DNA of 64,000 nt from Neorhizobium galegae. GTDB taxonomy: Bacteria > Pseudomonadota > Alphaproteobacteria > Rhizobiales > Rhizobiaceae. A program made the translations under genes and the position numbers. This document shows positions 18,235 through 26,264 of the stretch, piece after piece. The stretch's first letter is position 1. Every line of letters starts with the position of its first letter. The stretch is taken from assembly GCF_017877135.1 (NCBI RefSeq), contig NZ_JAGIPH010000002.1, forward strand, positions 248,001 through 312,000. The letters run 5' to 3'. The notes below the pieces were generated by a model. It was not told the origin of the DNA. It worked only from the letters and a program-made list of their open reading frames with translations, and did no database searches.

Positions 18235-18444
18235 CTATCGAACAGCAGCCACAGCGGAAGCGTCGGTCGCTTGCTCACTCTGGATACGCGCCTTGATGTT
18301 GTCGATCATGGTTTCACGGATCACCGTTTCACCATGGGTGGTGCGAAGATGATCGACGGCCCGGCGCACGATTTCGGCATCTTCATCGGCGCGGGTATGC
18401 CAATCGCAACCCGGCACGAGCGTGCCGCATTCAAACAGTCTCAT
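18235..18444 (-). CDS. DUF1059 small protein
   Basis: A 69-residue protein with the DUF1059 pattern: an early Phe-Glu-Cys-Gly, then LVPGCDWHTRADEDAEI and a histidine-containing helix (AVDHLRTTHGE). The conserved Cys and His residues could bind metal, but this is inference. The ATG at 18444 is preceded by AGGAGGAAG, which decides against a start 11 codons upstream. Function unknown. It lies 140 bp downstream of another small gene on the same strand and may be cotranscribed. Confidence 0.8.
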   Translation of the reverse strand: MRLFECGTLVPGCDWHTRADEDAEIVRRAVDHLRTTHGETVIRETMIDNIKARIQSEQATDASAVAAVR

Positions 18445-18584
18445 GGCTTCCTCCTTTGGTGTCGACGACGGCCGCACAAGGCGGCAGCCGTCGTCAGAAC
18501 CAAACGGGAAAGAGCTGCAGGCGTTCCATCAGGCGGGTATGCGGACAGGCGCCCCAGATGCCACGAAACGGTCCGTGGCCTTGA

Positions 18585-18851
18585 TCAGTCGGAAAAGGCC
18601 CAGGAATGGAAAACCGACGGATGGGCTTCTCCGGCCCGCGTCGTCTCGGGCACCGCTCTCTCCGGCTGGCTGTTGGCAGGCGTGCGGCCGGTCAGTTGCC
18701 GGCGCACCTGCGCCACGTAGAACGAAAGCGGCAGGTCCGTATCGCTGCGGGCCCGCAGATCGGCAGCCATGCGATTGATCATTTCGGGGGTATCGAGCGG
18801 ACGGGCCTGGTCGGCTTCCCGCGGTACGGCGACGCTGTGCGATGTAGGCAT
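18585..18851 (-). CDS. Small hypothetical protein
   Basis: I do not recognise this 88-residue protein. The ATG at 18851 has a strong GAGGAGG nine bases upstream, the main reason for believing it is real. The central part (TPEMINRMAADLRARSDTDL then PLSFYVAQVRRQLTG) is predicted helical and amphipathic; the last 30 residues are low-complexity and polar. No signal peptide or membrane segment is seen. It is 140 bp upstream of the DUF1059 gene on the same strand. Confidence 0.6.
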   Translation of the reverse strand: MPTSHSVAVPREADQARPLDTPEMINRMAADLRARSDTDLPLSFYVAQVRRQLTGRTPANSQPERAVPETTRAGEAHPSVFHSWAFSD

Positions 18852-19015
18852 GCGATCCTCCTCCGATGCAGTCCAGCAAAAGCTAGCATCCATAGCATGA
18901 AGTGGATCGCAAATTTGTCAATTCACGATTCCTTAATTAACCATCAAAAGCCCTGCGAATCAGGCATTTGCCGCACCCGCGAGCAATCGCCCGCGCCGCG
19001 TAGAGCCATTGTCCA

Positions 19016-19930
19016 TCACGGCCAGCGCACCAGCGGCGGCATCGACGAGAGAATGGATTCGACATTGCCGCCGGTCTTCAATCCGAAGATGGTGCCGCGG
19101 TCATAGAGCAGGTTGAACTCCACATAACGGCCACGGCGCACGAGCTGCTCTTCGCGATCCTGATCGGTCCACGGGCGGTTGAAATTGCCGCGCACGAGGT
19201 CTGGATAGATGCCGGCAAAGGCGCGGCCGACCGCCTGCACGAAGGCGAAATTCGCAGACCAGCCGCCTTTGTCCGGCTGAGGGTAAAGCCAGTCGAAGAA
19301 GATGCCGCCGATGCCGCGCGCCTCGTTGCGGTGCTTCAGATAGAAATAGTCGTCGCACCATTCCTTGTAGCGCGGATAATCGGCGACAGTGTCATGCGCG
19401 CGGCAGGCCTCTTCCATGGCGGCGTGAAAGGCCACCGTATCGGGGTCTTCCTGTGTGCGGCGCCGGTCGAGCACCGGCGTGAGGTCCGCGCCGCCGCCGA
19501 ACCACTGGCTGGTCGTCACCACCATGCGGGTGTTCATGTGTACGGCCGGTACATTCGGGTTGACCGGATGGGCGATCAGAGAAATACCCGAGGCCCAGAA
19601 GCGCGGGTCATCGGCGGCCCCCGGCATCTGCTTGCGGAATTCCTCGGAAAACTCGCCATGCACGGTGGAGGTGTGGACGCCGACCTTTTCGAAGACCCGC
19701 CCTTCCATCATCGACATGCGCCCGCCGCCGCCTTCGCCGTCCTCGCGAAGCCAGTCCTTCGGCCGGAACCGGCCGGGCGCCCGGTCGCTCAAGGGCCCTG
19801 ACAGCTCATCTTCGAGGGCCTCGAAGCTTCGACAGATCGTGTCGCGCAGGCTTTCGAACCAGGCGCGGGCTTCAGCCTTCTTGCCCTCGATATCGTCCGG
19901 CAGGCCGAGCGGGATATGCGGTCTTTCCAT
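19016..19930 (-). CDS. hemF: Aerobic coproporphyrinogen III oxidase
   Basis: A 304-residue HemF protein. It catalyses the oxygen-dependent oxidative decarboxylation of coproporphyrinogen III to protoporphyrinogen IX in haem synthesis. Family stretches include [60 protein letters not shown] and [20 protein letters not shown] near the C-terminus. The ATG at 19930 (MERPHIPLG) follows AAGGGAAAG. The long open extension upstream is Arg-rich and not supported. It is transcribed alone. Confidence 0.96.
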   Translation of the reverse strand: MERPHIPLGLPDDIEGKKAEARAWFESLRDTICRSFEALEDELSGPLSDRAPGRFRPKDWLREDGEGGGGRMSMMEGRVFEKVGVHTSTVHGEFSEEFRKQMPGAADDPRFWASGISLIAHPVNPNVPAVHMNTRMVVTTSQWFGGGADLTPVLDRRRTQEDPDTVAFHAAMEEACRAHDTVADYPRYKEWCDDYFYLKHRNEARGIGGIFFDWLYPQPDKGGWSANFAFVQAVGRAFAGIYPDLVRGNFNRPWTDQDREEQLVRRGRYVEFNLLYDRGTIFGLKTGGNVESILSSMPPLVRWP

Positions 19931-20165
19931 GGCGATCTTTCCCTTCTTGCCGTGCCGACGTGGACTGGCGCCGACGCGTCGAATCGGGCCTAGAGCCCGC
20001 AGCGTCAATCGGGCCCGGACATAACCCGGCGCCCTGTGCGCAGGCAACCGCTGAACTGCGCCGGCATCAAGGCGTAACGCAGGGGCAAGCGGCGATAATC
20101 GACTCGCCATGCCTGCATTGCCGGGTTATCGTCAAAAATCGATCTGGAGCAAAGAGGTGAAGCGC

Positions 20166-20420
20166 ATGGCCAAACCCCCGCCGCTTGACGGACTGAAGCG
20201 CAGGATCAACCGCCATCGGCAGGAGGTGAGCGGCCGACAGCACGAGGGCAACTTCGTGCGCCAGACCTACTGCCTGTCGCGCGAGGAGGCCCGCCGCAAA
20301 GCCCGCGAATGGTTCGACAGTTTCCCGAAGGCCGCCTACTGGACCGAAGTCGAAAGCTGGCGGCAGCTGGAAGGCGATTGCATCGAATTTACCATGCGCC
20401 GCCTGCCCACGGCTGACTGA
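20166..20420 (+). CDS. Conserved small hypothetical protein (84 aa)
   Basis: An 84-residue basic protein of unknown function. The ATG at 20166 has AGAGGTG upstream. The sequence (CLSREEARRKAREWFDSFPK, then YWTEVESWRQLEG) looks like a folded soluble domain, and similar small proteins occur in rhizobial genomes as far as I recall. No membrane segment or catalytic motif is visible. It is divergent from hemF and followed after 133 bp by the flagellin gene. Confidence 0.7.
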   Translation: MAKPPPLDGLKRRINRHRQEVSGRQHEGNFVRQTYCLSREEARRKAREWFDSFPKAAYWTEVESWRQLEGDCIEFTMRRLPTAD

Positions 20421-20459
20421 GATGACAGGTATTCGCGCAAACGCTAAAATTATAACGTC

Positions 20460-20475
20460 CGGTTAAACCTAACCG
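20460..20475. promoter_or_regulatory. Inverted repeat upstream of the orphan flagellin
   Basis: CGGTTA - AACC - TAACCG is a perfect inverted repeat, 79 bases before the flagellin start. Its left half (CCGGTTAA, 20459-20466) recurs at 20517-20524, 30 bases before the start. The repeated half-sites in a promoter region suggest a regulator binding site, but no factor can be named. Confidence 0.35.
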
Positions 20476-20553
20476 CAAATCCTTGCCCGCTACATGTCTC
20501 CCATGCCTGAGCCAGACCGGTTAAGCGGTTGGCCCGACACAAGCGGAGAACCG

Positions 20554-21507
20554 ATGTATTCGTCATCCCTCAATGCCACAGCCGCATCAGCGCTTTCCCT
20601 TCTCGGTGGCACAAGCCGGGCGGTGAACGACACGACCATCCGCGTCGCCTCCGGCCGCGATGTCAATAAGGCGTCCGACAACGCCGCCTACTGGTCGATT
20701 GCGACCACGATGAAGTCCAGCAGTCTGTCCTTGTCGAGTGCCGAGGATGCGCAGGCCTTTTCCGCAGCCATCGCCGATACGGCAGCCCTTGGCATGACCG
20801 CGGCAACCGACATCATGTCCGATATCCAGTCGAAGCTGATCCTTGCCAAAAGTCCGGGCGTCGACCGGAAGGCGGTCAATGCCGAAATCAGCCAGTTGAA
20901 ACAGCAGTTGACGACCGTGATCGACAGCAGTTCCTTCAACGGCCAGAACTGGCTGAAGACGGGAGCCGGCGAGCGCCCTAAAGTGGAAAGCATGGTCGGC
21001 TCGGTCGCAAGCGACGGCAACGGCAATGTCTCGGTCAACGTCATTGATTTCGACAGGGGCGGCTCGACGCTTGTAGCGAAGGGCGATGCGGCTGATGGTC
21101 TGCTGACCCGCGCCTATTCCGGCACGAGTGCTTCCGGCGCATCCTACTACCTGCTCGATGCCGGTTCCACCGTGCCGAATGGCGCCGGTGCCCGTGAGAT
21201 CGGCGTATCAGACGCCACGAGCAATGACGAGATCGACGGCATGATGTCTGCCGTCAACAGCATGATGGCGCGCATGATCGATGGCGGTGCTGCCATCGGC
21301 GCAACCAGCAGCCGCATCTCTTCCAACACGAATTTTCTGCAGAACCTGCAGGACATTACCCAGATCGGTATCGGCCGCATGGTGGATGCGGACATGGAGG
21401 AAGAGGCGGTAAAACTGTCTTCGCAGGGTGTCCAGCAGCAGTTGCAGACCATCGGGCTCAACATCACCAATGCCACGATGGCAAAGACAATGATGCTGTT
21501 TGCCTGA
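20554..21507 (+). CDS. Divergent flagellin-family protein (orphan)
   Basis: A 317-residue protein with flagellin terminal domains. The N-terminal part contains RVASGRDVNKASDNAAYWSI, the classic flagellin D0/D1 stretch. The C-terminal part (ISSNTNFLQNLQDITQIGIG then ADMEEEAVKLSSQGVQQQLQ) forms the matching coiled-coil half. The central domain is short. The N-terminus lacks the usual MTSILTN-type start of rhizobial flagellins. The ATG at 20554 with GGAGAA upstream is preferred over one 20 codons earlier. No other motility gene lies in the window, so it is a solitary copy, perhaps a minor filament protein or one with another role. Confidence 0.88.
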   Translation: MYSSSLNATAASALSLLGGTSRAVNDTTIRVASGRDVNKASDNAAYWSIATTMKSSSLSLSSAEDAQAFSAAIADTAALGMTAATDIMSDIQSKLILAKSPGVDRKAVNAEISQLKQQLTTVIDSSSFNGQNWLKTGAGERPKVESMVGSVASDGNGNVSVNVIDFDRGGSTLVAKGDAADGLLTRAYSGTSASGASYYLLDAGSTVPNGAGAREIGVSDATSNDEIDGMMSAVNSMMARMIDGGAAIGATSSRISSNTNFLQNLQDITQIGIGRMVDADMEEEAVKLSSQGVQQQLQTIGLNITNATMAKTMMLFA

Positions 21508-21595
21508 TCGAGCCGGCGGCACCGCGCCGCCCGGGAGAGCTTCAGGCCGTTGCCCTCGACTGCTTCCCTTGTCTGTCGAGGCGATGCGCCAGGAT

Positions 21596-21634
21596 GAAAG
21601 TGCCGACGGGGTCCGCCGTCGGCACTTTCATTTT
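21596..21634 (+). terminator. Flagellin rho-independent terminator
   Basis: GAAAGTGCCGACGG (21596-21609) pairs perfectly over 14 bases with CCGTCGGCACTTTC (21616-21629) across a six-base loop, and ATTTTG follows. It lies 89 bases after the flagellin stop. The mirror-image A/T flanks could let it also work on the opposite strand. Confidence 0.75.
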
Positions 21635-21748
21635 GAAATTGGTTTCTTCAAAGGCAATGCCCCACGGCGCCGGACGAACGAAGGGACCATCGCTCTCGGT
21701 GCGCCCCTTTTAGCCTGCCGCCCTCAACGGCCGTTCCCTTCAAAGACG

Positions 21749-23302
21749 CTATCGGCCGCGCCGCGGCTTTGCCCTGGCGGCACTCGGGGTTTTGGGTTTC
21801 GTCGGCGCGGGGGCTGCCGGTTTAGGTGGAGCAGGCTCGGCGGCAGCGACTGGCGCGGCCTCGGCCTCGACTACAGTCTCTGCAAGAGGCTCCGGCGCGA
21901 CATCCGGTTCCACAAGCGCTTCGGACGTCTCGTCCGCTGCCGCAGCAAGCGCTGCGACATCAGCCTCTTGAAGGGAGGGCTGGCTTGGCGCCTGCGGTTC
22001 CTCAAGGGCCTCCGGCAGATCGACGTCCGCCACCTCCGGCGCCATCTCCTCGATGGCGGCTACGGCCTCCAGGGGCGCTGCGTCGTCTGCCGGTTCGGCC
22101 GTTTCAATCTCGGTGGTCTCCACCGCGGCGGAAGGATCGGGTGCGTCCAGGAGATCGGTGAGGGCTGCAGGCAAAGGCTCCGCTTCCGGTGCTGCATCCA
22201 CCTCGCTCGGAGGCGCGGCCAAGGCTTCCGGAATCGGTTCCGGCACCGGGATCGGCAGCGTTTCCGGAACAGGGGCAGGGGGCGGCACTTCGGCAATGAC
22301 GGGGAGCGTCAGGATCGTGGCGTCCGTCAGGCGTGGGCTTGTCTCGTCCGTCGGCGCCAGCGCTGCCGAGCCGGCCAGCACCTTGCGCAGCGTTTCGGTG
22401 ACCGGCACGTGGTTGGGCAGGTCCGTATTCGTATGGTGGCCGGCCTGCGGCACCAGTTCATCCACCGGAATGGCGTGGCGCGAATTGATTTCCCCGAACC
22501 AGTCCCACTCGCCCATGACGTCGATGACATCGCGGAACGGGCGCGGCATTGCGATGCGGGCACTGATCGTGATGATGCGGGCGCGGGCGGCGAGCGCCTG
22601 GGCGAGCGCGAGATCCGCATGGGCCAGCCGGTACAGCGCTTCGGAGATGACCAGATTGCCCTTGGAGTGGCCAAGGATCAGCTTGAAGGACAGGCGCGGA
22701 TGGGCAAGCAGCGCACCCACCGTCTGGGTATCGAGGCTCGCTTCCGCCAGCTTTTCGATGGAGAGTTTCGGTGCCACGCCGAATTGCGGCCTGCCGAAAA
22801 AGTCGTCCAGCCGCTCGAACTGGTGGCGAAAGCCATTGAGATAGCCGAAGAGGAAATAGCCGCCGAGCGCTTCGGTCATCACGTCGGCAAGACCGTAGCC
22901 GGAAACAACCACCGCCACCGGCTTGTCGATGGCATCGGCGATGTTGCGGGCAAAGGCGGCAGAGCCGAGCGCAGACGAGCCCACCCCGGCAACCGCCAGG
23001 GTGTCGATCGTCTCGCCACCTCCCAGCAGATAGTCGTCGATCGTGTCGCAGAGTTTCAGCGATCCTGCGCCCGTTGGCGGCACGATCAGAATGGCGCCCT
23101 CGGCAGCAAGACAACTGCTGATATAGAAGGCTTCTTCCGCCGTGACCGATTTGACGTCGTAAAACAGCGAGTCGAGCGTCGTGTTGCGCCGGCGCAGGCT
23201 TTCCAGCGACAGGTTGCGCAGCGGCGAATGCTGGATGCGTTCCGGAAGGCTGAGGGTGCGGGCGAACTGGGTGATGGAATGGGTGAATGCGGTCGGGAAC
23301 AT
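21749..23302 (-). CDS. Alpha/beta-hydrolase-like protein with long Ala/Pro/Glu-rich tail
   Basis: A 517-residue protein in two parts. Residues about 1-300 look like an alpha/beta hydrolase, with a nucleophile-elbow motif GHSKGN around Ser213 and an earlier VVVSGYGLAD stretch; later histidines (PQAGHHTNTDLPNH) could complete the site. Residues about 300-517 are low complexity, rich in Ala, Pro, Glu and Val, ending in a basic tip (KPKTPSAARAKPRRGR). The ATG at 23302 has GGAGAGA upstream. The tail recalls polyhydroxyalkanoate-granule proteins such as PhaF; that link is inference. It is transcribed alone. Confidence 0.75.
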   Translation of the reverse strand: MFPTAFTHSITQFARTLSLPERIQHSPLRNLSLESLRRRNTTLDSLFYDVKSVTAEEAFYISSCLAAEGAILIVPPTGAGSLKLCDTIDDYLLGGGETIDTLAVAGVGSSALGSAAFARNIADAIDKPVAVVVSGYGLADVMTEALGGYFLFGYLNGFRHQFERLDDFFGRPQFGVAPKLSIEKLAEASLDTQTVGALLAHPRLSFKLILGHSKGNLVISEALYRLAHADLALAQALAARARIITISARIAMPRPFRDVIDVMGEWDWFGEINSRHAIPVDELVPQAGHHTNTDLPNHVPVTETLRKVLAGSAALAPTDETSPRLTDATILTLPVIAEVPPPAPVPETLPIPVPEPIPEALAAPPSEVDAAPEAEPLPAALTDLLDAPDPSAAVETTEIETAEPADDAAPLEAVAAIEEMAPEVADVDLPEALEEPQAPSQPSLQEADVAALAAAADETSEALVEPDVAPEPLAETVVEAEAAPVAAAEPAPPKPAAPAPTKPKTPSAARAKPRRGR

Positions 23303-23411
23303 GGGTGTCTCTCCGAAGCTGGGAGGAGGCTGGCAAGTGTTCTTGAATATGCATTCTCAAGCATAAGCTTCGCACAGTTCCCGTGATCCGCCAATACCAC
23401 TTCGGGCTGTA

Positions 23412-23876
23412 TCAGCCCTGCCAGTCAATTTGCCGCATTGCCTCGCCGGTGATCATCGCAGCCGAGATCGCCACATTGATCGAGCGCTGGCCTTCGATCA
23501 TCGGAATGATCAGCCGTGCATCGCAGCTCTCATGCACGGCATCCGGCACGCCGGCACTTTCGCGGCCAAACAGCAGCACGTCATTGCCGGCAAAGCGGAA
23601 ATCGGTGTAGCGGGTGGCGGCCTTGGTCGAGGCAAGCACCAGGCGCCGGTTTTCCGACAGCCGCCAGGCGTTGAAGGCCGCCCAGTTGACATGGCGCGTC
23701 ATCGTCACGCTGGCGAGGTAATCCATACCGGCGCGGCGCAGGTTCTTGTCCGTGAGCACAAAGCCCGCCGGCTCGATGATATCGACGCCAAGCCCCAGGC
23801 AGGCCGCAAGCCGAAGAATGGTGCCGGTATTGCCGGGAATGTCGGGCTGGTAGAGGGCAATGCGAAGCGCGGTCAT
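23412..23876 (-). CDS. trmL: tRNA (cytidine(34)-2'-O)-methyltransferase
   Basis: A 154-residue SPOUT methyltransferase. The knot motifs LLFGRESAGVPD and LIIPMIEGQRSINVAISAAM form the SAM pocket, and IALYQPDIPGNTGTILRLAA is the conserved TrmL start. It methylates the wobble nucleotide of tRNA-Leu isoacceptors at the ribose 2'-OH. The length is typical for the family. The gene is followed on the same strand by the tailed hydrolase at 23302, 109 bp away. Confidence 0.93.
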   Translation of the reverse strand: MTALRIALYQPDIPGNTGTILRLAACLGLGVDIIEPAGFVLTDKNLRRAGMDYLASVTMTRHVNWAAFNAWRLSENRRLVLASTKAATRYTDFRFAGNDVLLFGRESAGVPDAVHESCDARLIIPMIEGQRSINVAISAAMITGEAMRQIDWQG

Positions 23877-24256
23877 GGAGCAGCCTGTGGTGGAGATTTA
23901 GAACGCCAAGGGCTATTTCATCCACAGGCCCGTCATGCAACCGTCACGCTGCCGGCTTGTCGCCTGTCTGTGCAGATTCCGGCTTTTCAAATTTTCCCTT
24001 TGCTGGTAAACGCAGTTCGTCTTCAACGCCAGCCAAAGGAGGCCTTCATGGATATGACCGTGTTTTTGCGCTTCCGACCGCAGATTGTTCTGCTGCTGGC
24101 CTAAGCTCTCGCGGTTCCCGCAAAGCCTGACCTCTCCAAGATCGTTTTCGAGGCCGATCCAGGCCTTGCCATTTGAATTTCGCCGCGTGCCGGTGAGTGC
24201 CCCTGCGCCCAGATCATGCGCAGTCGCCGCGGCAGTCCGAGTGACGGAGCCTATTG
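23877..24256. other. 380-bp divergent region trmL / ABC exporter
   Basis: No conventional gene is seen here. The region must hold the promoters of trmL (minus) and of the ABC exporter (plus). Its one notable item is an 18-codon frame at 24048-24104 with a near-perfect ribosome binding site, listed separately. Confidence 0.5.
24048..24104 (+). CDS. Putative 18-residue leader or micro-protein
   Basis: An 18-codon frame, MDMTVFLRFRPQIVLLLA, begins at an ATG preceded by AAAGGAGG at good spacing, a much stronger ribosome site than most full genes here have. It ends with TAA 152 bases before the ABC exporter start. The peptide is hydrophobic with two arginines in the middle. It could be a leader peptide controlling the exporter operon or a tiny membrane protein; it is too short for sequence evidence alone to prove translation. 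Confidence 0.4.
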   Translation: MDMTVFLRFRPQIVLLLA

Positions 24257-26116
24257 ATGTTTGCCTGGTTTGAAAATCGCGTAAACCCCTATCCGGCCAG
24301 TGAGCCGGCCCTGCCGCCGAAGGGCCTTCTGGCCTTCTGCTGGCATTATACGAAGCCGGTCTGGCCCTGGCTGCTGCTGCTTGGCACCTGCTCGATGGTG
24401 ATTGCGGTGGCGGAAGTGCTGCTCTACCAGTTCCTCGGCAATATCGTCGACTGGCTGAGCAATGCGGATCGCACCACCTTCCTCGCGCAGGAGGGCGGAC
24501 GGCTGGCCGCCATGGCGGGGCTGCTGCTTGTCGGCCTGCCGCTTGCCGGCATGATGCATACCGTCACCATGCATCAGGTTCTGGCGGGCAATTTTCCGAT
24601 GATTGCGCGCTGGCAGATGCACCGCTTCCTGCTGCGCCATTCGATGACCTTCTTTGCCAACGAGTTCGCCGGCCGCGTGTCCACCAAGGTCATGCAGACC
24701 TCGCTTGCCGTGCGCGACGCGGCGATCAAGATCATCGACGTCTTCGTTTATGCGGCAAGCTTCTTCGTCTCGATGCTGGCGCTGGTCGCCTCGGTCGACT
24801 GGCGTCTTGGTGTGCCGCTGGTGCTTTGGATCATCGTCTATGGCCTTATCCTGCGCAATTTCATCCCGAAGCTGCGCACGCTGTCGAGCGAGCAGGCCGA
24901 TGCCCGCTCGATGATGACCGGTCGTATCGTTGACAGCTATACCAATATCGCCACCGTCAAGCTGTTCTCGCATGCAGGCCGCGAAGAGATCTATGCCAAG
25001 CAGGGCATGGATGCCTTCCTCGTCTCCGTTCACAAGCAGATGCGCCAGATTTCGCTTCTCAACATCTGCGTCGATATCAACAATGCCGTCGTGCAGTTCT
25101 TCGTCGCATCTCTCGGCATCTGGTTCTGGCTGGATGGCAGCGTCAGCGTCGGGGCAATTGCGGTTGCCATCGGCCTTGCCATGCGCATCAACGGCATGTC
25201 GCAATGGATCATGTGGGAAGTGGCGGCGCTGTTTGAAAACATCGGCACGGTCTATGACGGGCTGTCGATGATGACGAAGCCGCACGAGATCATCGACCGG
25301 CCTTCGGCAAAGCCGCTTTCGGCCCAGAAGGGCGCCATCGTCTATGACGGCGTGCGCTTCCACTATGGCAAGCAGAGGGGCGTCATCGACAATTTCTCGC
25401 TCTCTATCCAGGCGGGCGAGAAGGTGGGTCTCGTCGGGCGCTCCGGTGCCGGCAAGACGACGCTGATGAACCTTCTCCTGCGCTTCTACGAGGTGGAGAA
25501 GGGCCGCATCCTGATCGACGGGCAGGATATCTCGCATGTGGCGCAGGACAGTCTGCGTGCGCTGGTCGGCGTCGTCACGCAGGACACCTCGCTGCTGCAC
25601 CGTTCGATCCGCGACAACATCGCCTATGGACGCCCGGATGCCACCGATGCCGAAATCATCGAGGCGGCCAAGCGCGCCAATGCCTGGGATTTCATCCAGG
25701 GCCTGGCCGACCAGCAGGGGCGCCTGGGGCTCGATGCGCATGTCGGCGAACGCGGCGTCAAATTGTCCGGCGGCCAGCGCCAGCGCATCGCGATCGCCCG
25801 CGTCTTCCTGAAGGATGCGCCGATCCTGGTGCTGGACGAGGCGACTTCGGCGCTCGATTCGGAAGTGGAGGCGGCGATCCAGGAAAGCCTGTTCAAGCTG
25901 ATCGAGGACAAGACGGTGATCGCCATTGCCCACCGCCTGTCGACATTGACGCAGATGGACCGGCTGATCGTGCTCGATGCCGGCCGGATCGTCGAAATGG
26001 GCACGCATCAGGAACTGGTCGAAAAGGGCGGCATCTATGCCGACCTGTGGAACCGCCAGTCCGGTGGCTTCCTGAGCGATGATGCCGAAGACAAGACGGA
26101 GGCGGCCGCGGAATAA
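24257..26116 (+). CDS. ABC exporter, fused permease/ATPase (first of a pair)
   Basis: A 619-residue type IV ABC exporter half: six membrane segments over residues about 30-310, then a nucleotide-binding domain with Walker A GRSGAGKTT (394-402), signature KLSGGQRQR, Walker B with catalytic Glu (ILVLDEATSALD) and H-loop IAIAHRLST. All ATPase residues are intact. It probably exports a lipid, peptide or drug as a dimer. The start is the ATG at 24257 with GGAG upstream; a TTG one codon before is in frame. A paralogue starts at 27535, and the two may form a heterodimer or separate homodimers. Confidence 0.92.
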   Translation: MFAWFENRVNPYPASEPALPPKGLLAFCWHYTKPVWPWLLLLGTCSMVIAVAEVLLYQFLGNIVDWLSNADRTTFLAQEGGRLAAMAGLLLVGLPLAGMMHTVTMHQVLAGNFPMIARWQMHRFLLRHSMTFFANEFAGRVSTKVMQTSLAVRDAAIKIIDVFVYAASFFVSMLALVASVDWRLGVPLVLWIIVYGLILRNFIPKLRTLSSEQADARSMMTGRIVDSYTNIATVKLFSHAGREEIYAKQGMDAFLVSVHKQMRQISLLNICVDINNAVVQFFVASLGIWFWLDGSVSVGAIAVAIGLAMRINGMSQWIMWEVAALFENIGTVYDGLSMMTKPHEIIDRPSAKPLSAQKGAIVYDGVRFHYGKQRGVIDNFSLSIQAGEKVGLVGRSGAGKTTLMNLLLRFYEVEKGRILIDGQDISHVAQDSLRALVGVVTQDTSLLHRSIRDNIAYGRPDATDAEIIEAAKRANAWDFIQGLADQQGRLGLDAHVGERGVKLSGGQRQRIAIARVFLKDAPILVLDEATSALDSEVEAAIQESLFKLIEDKTVIAIAHRLSTLTQMDRLIVLDAGRIVEMGTHQELVEKGGIYADLWNRQSGGFLSDDAEDKTEAAAE

Positions 26117-26137
26117 CGGCTTGCCGCATGCGATCAC

Positions 26138-26176
26138 CATGCCGGGCCTGCATTGCGGCCCGGCATGCCCCCCTGT
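26138..26176 (+). terminator. Terminator-like hairpin after first ABC exporter
   Basis: CATGCCGGGC (26138-26147) pairs perfectly with GCCCGGCATG (26158-26167) over a 10-base loop. The following stretch is CCCCCTGTCTTTTG, so the U-run is imperfect. It lies 21 bases after the exporter stop and would separate it from the GGDEF-like gene. Confidence 0.5.
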
Positions 26177-26264
26177 CTTTTGTCGATGCGTTTACCATTC
26201 CCCTTAAAGGCTTGGATTAGCTTTTATTTTAGGATGATCTCCTATTGATCTGGGAGAATGCGCG

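Noticed and set aside
21500..23386. 628-codon plus-strand frame opposite the tailed hydrolase
   Set aside because: Extremely Arg-rich, caused by the reversed Ala/Pro/Glu repeats of the true gene.
24102..24110. Shared TAAGCTCTC at 24102 and near 40232, beside both 18-codon frames
   Set aside because: Nine bases on opposite sides and strands of the two frames; no longer similarity, so chance is adequate.
24251..26140. 629-codon minus-strand frame opposite the first ABC exporter
   Set aside because: Antisense of a complete ABC exporter; the product is His/Arg/Asp-rich and has no recognisable fold.
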